64,000 bases of DNA from Phymatolithon calcareum. Lineage: Eukaryota; Rhodophyta; Florideophyceae; Hapalidiales. Position 1 is the first letter of the stretch. Each line of letters opens with the position of its first letter. A program made the position numbers and the translations under genes. Below, piece by piece: positions 62,389-64,000 of the stretch. The notes beneath the pieces were generated by a model. The model made no database searches and had not been told where the DNA came from. It saw nothing but the letters and a program-made list of their open reading frames with translations. The DNA is taken from NCBI GenBank assembly GCA_977006965.1, contig OZ345367.1, forward strand, positions 1,674,001 through 1,738,000, read 5' to 3'.

Positions 62389-63204
62389 GTGTCCCAGAAA
62401 TGCCGAGGTATTGGGAAATGGCGTCCAAGACCTTCATACTTTGCCTGTAGTGCTCATATGCGCGACTGTATCAGAAATGCAATCCTCAAAGCTCCGACTA
62501 AAAAGGCTCCAGGGCTGGACTGTGTGAAGACGGAAATGATGAAAGTGGATTTGGATAGAACCTCAGACCTCGTATTTGAGCTATGGGCCGCATGCGGGAG
62601 ATGCGGAACGCTTTCGGAAGCTTGGATAAAAGCTCTCTTGGTCCTGCTACATGAGAAAGTAGACTATGACGATCCAAAACATTTCAGACCTATATCATTG
62701 TTGAGCCAAGTTCGCAAGGTCGTCGAGTCTGCAATAGATACCTTACTCCGCCAAAAGTATAGGAATTACAGCTTTCAGCTGGGGTTCCAAAAATGTAAGA
62801 GTACGGAGCTCGCAATTCTGAGGGCACTGGAGCTGCAGAAAAGAGGACAACGTTGCATTGCGGTATATGACCTGACTGCAGCGTACGATGCAGTCCCAGG
62901 ACAGTACCTAGAGGAGCAAATGAGAGCGATCCTGACGCAAGACCTTTATCTTATGATCGAGGCGTTCCTGAGGCCATCGTGGGTATCCCTGGTTGCGGAC
63001 CCTCAACAAAGGTGGTTCCTAATTGACAGGGGAGTACCTCAGGGGTCTCCGCTGAATCCCAGTTTATATAATCTGTTCATGGGCGAGTTCGCAGAAAGAA
63101 TAAGCCAAGTCCCACGGGAAATCGCCGATGTCGCCGCAGTTCTATTTGCGGATGACGTGCTCCTAACGGCAAAGTCACCATATGGACTACAGAGAATGTT
63201 AAAT
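62389..63204 (+). pseudogene. LINE reverse transcriptase, interrupted
   Basis: RT motifs appear in order: KKAPGLDCVKTEMM, FRPISLLSQVRKVVE, FQLGFQKCKST, YDLTAAYDAV, RGVPQGSPLNPSLYNLFM and the catalytic VLFADDVLL. The frame is cut at 63204 by another insertion. Downstream coding remnants continue from 63370 (SYLGMSLNDQGITDTKMLE, YKALIQPRWEY) past the window end. The copy is non-functional. Confidence 0.9.
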
Positions 63205-63361
63205 CGCAGTTGCTTCGGGTAGAATCGTCTGATGACGAGCGGCAGGCAGAGAAGAATCGTGTGTTCAATTAGCGTCCTGCCGTAATCTAAGTAGAGGTAA
63301 TAATAGAACCATGTCTTGCTAGCCTCTTAGGGGAATAAAGCATTCATTCATTCATTCAGAC
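63205..63361 (+). mobile_element. 5'-truncated LINE (family 1) inside the RT
   Basis: A 157-bp element with the family 1 terminus CTAGCCTCTTAGGGGAATAA and a (CATT)n tail is inserted in the RT frame. It is flanked by an 8-bp duplication TGTTAAAT at 63197-63204 and 63362-63369. Confidence 0.9.
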
Positions 63362-63369
63362 TGTTAAAT

Positions 63370-64000
63370 ATCTCGTCGAAATGGGCCAGAGATAGGCAGA
63401 TGATTTGAAATACGAAAGCAGGGAAGAGTGTAGTTCTTATCTCGGCGGACAAAAGATCTTCCATCTTCAAGCCTTGCAGGACAACAGCTCAGGAAGGTCG
63501 AAGAAGTCTCTTACCTTGGCATGTCACTAAACGACCAGGGAATTACAGACACAAAAATGCTGGAGCGTATCGAACATGCCAAGATCGCTGTGTATCAACT
63601 TAGATCTCTCGGTCTCTCATTACGGGCCTTAGCCCCTTGAAAGTAGTCAAGACATACAAGGCGTTGATACAACCAAGGTGGGAGTACGTCATGCACCTGA
63701 CACCATGGACGCCAAGTGTACAGACAGCTATTACAGAAGTAGAGAAGACATTTTTCGCACAAGTGTTTGGCCCAGTCGCAAAAAAACGAACCGCCAAGCT
63801 TCGCCTTCTTTGCCGTATACACAATGTAGAAAACAGGAGACTTGTTTTAGCACTCCGAATGGTGGAGCGAGCCAGAAATAGCAAAAGGAGCCTTTTGGCC
63901 CGCCCAATGAAAGAAAACGACTTTGAGGAATTACAATGGGTGAGTCGAGACATTTCGGCAATGATAACACATGACCCTTTTGACACAGCACTGCCCTATC
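63370..64000 (+). pseudogene. LINE ORF2 C-terminal part, continues off window
   Basis: Three frames together encode the thumb and C-terminal region of the host LINE, with several frameshifts. The 3' end lies beyond the window. Confidence 0.65.

Overview
The window looks like nuclear DNA of a photosynthetic eukaryote with phycobilisomes, most likely a unicellular red alga; a glaucophyte is the main alternative. A nuclear gene for a plastid-targeted ApcC/CpcD-type phycobilisome linker (32678-33058, minus) sits among ordinary eukaryotic housekeeping genes. Genes are compact and intron-poor: a 14 kb dynein heavy chain has no intron. The few introns are about 78-110 nt, with tight GTAAGT, GTACGT or GTATGT donors and yeast-like CTAAC or TACTAAC branch sites. 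There is no sign of bacterial operons or CRISPR.

Positions 1-43.4 kb form the gene-rich half. In order they hold: Ran GTPase (five exons); a LINE fragment beside a decayed LRR gene; a PSMG3-like proteasome chaperone; complex I subunit NDUFA5; a Pro/His-rich coiled-coil protein; a TIR-bounded DNA element; a coiled-coil protein; NMD3 divergent from a full-length cytoplasmic dynein heavy chain; a disrupted tRNA-like gene; a DUF2322 protein; a START/SRPBCC-like protein; a monoglyceride-lipase-like hydrolase; the phycobilisome linker; a Sec5-like exocyst subunit; a TMEM198-like membrane protein; and a divergent F-box/LRR gene. They serve unrelated processes (nuclear transport, ribosome export, microtubule motility, exocytosis, respiration, light harvesting), so the layout is ordinary eukaryotic synteny rather than a pathway cluster.

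Positions 43.4-64 kb are repeat-rich. They contain at least three families of short, 5'-truncated retroelements with clear 8-13 bp target-site duplications, a decayed full-size LINE (about 60-64 kb), a minisatellite, and a repeat family carrying a small TATA-driven gene ('MDY family') in several copies. One copy (52556-53182) is open for 208 codons. Another forms a 4.4 kb almost perfect palindrome (55572-59968, centre 57770). A third (46.1-47.3 kb) is a mosaic in which segments of the same gene switch orientation repeatedly. The palindrome arms also contain a duplicate of the DUF4203/LRR intergenic promoter region found at 41.9-42.6 kb.

The strongest unusual signal is therefore recurrent inverted duplication. 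It runs from 30-50 bp hairpins (one perfect 31-bp pair at 42231-42293) to the 4.4 kb palindrome, and it strikes the same gene family more than once. Secondary points of interest are a dynein heavy chain in a phycobilisome-bearing lineage, a tRNA-like gene with an enlarged T-loop, and stop-free introns whose length is a multiple of three and which hide inside reading frames.
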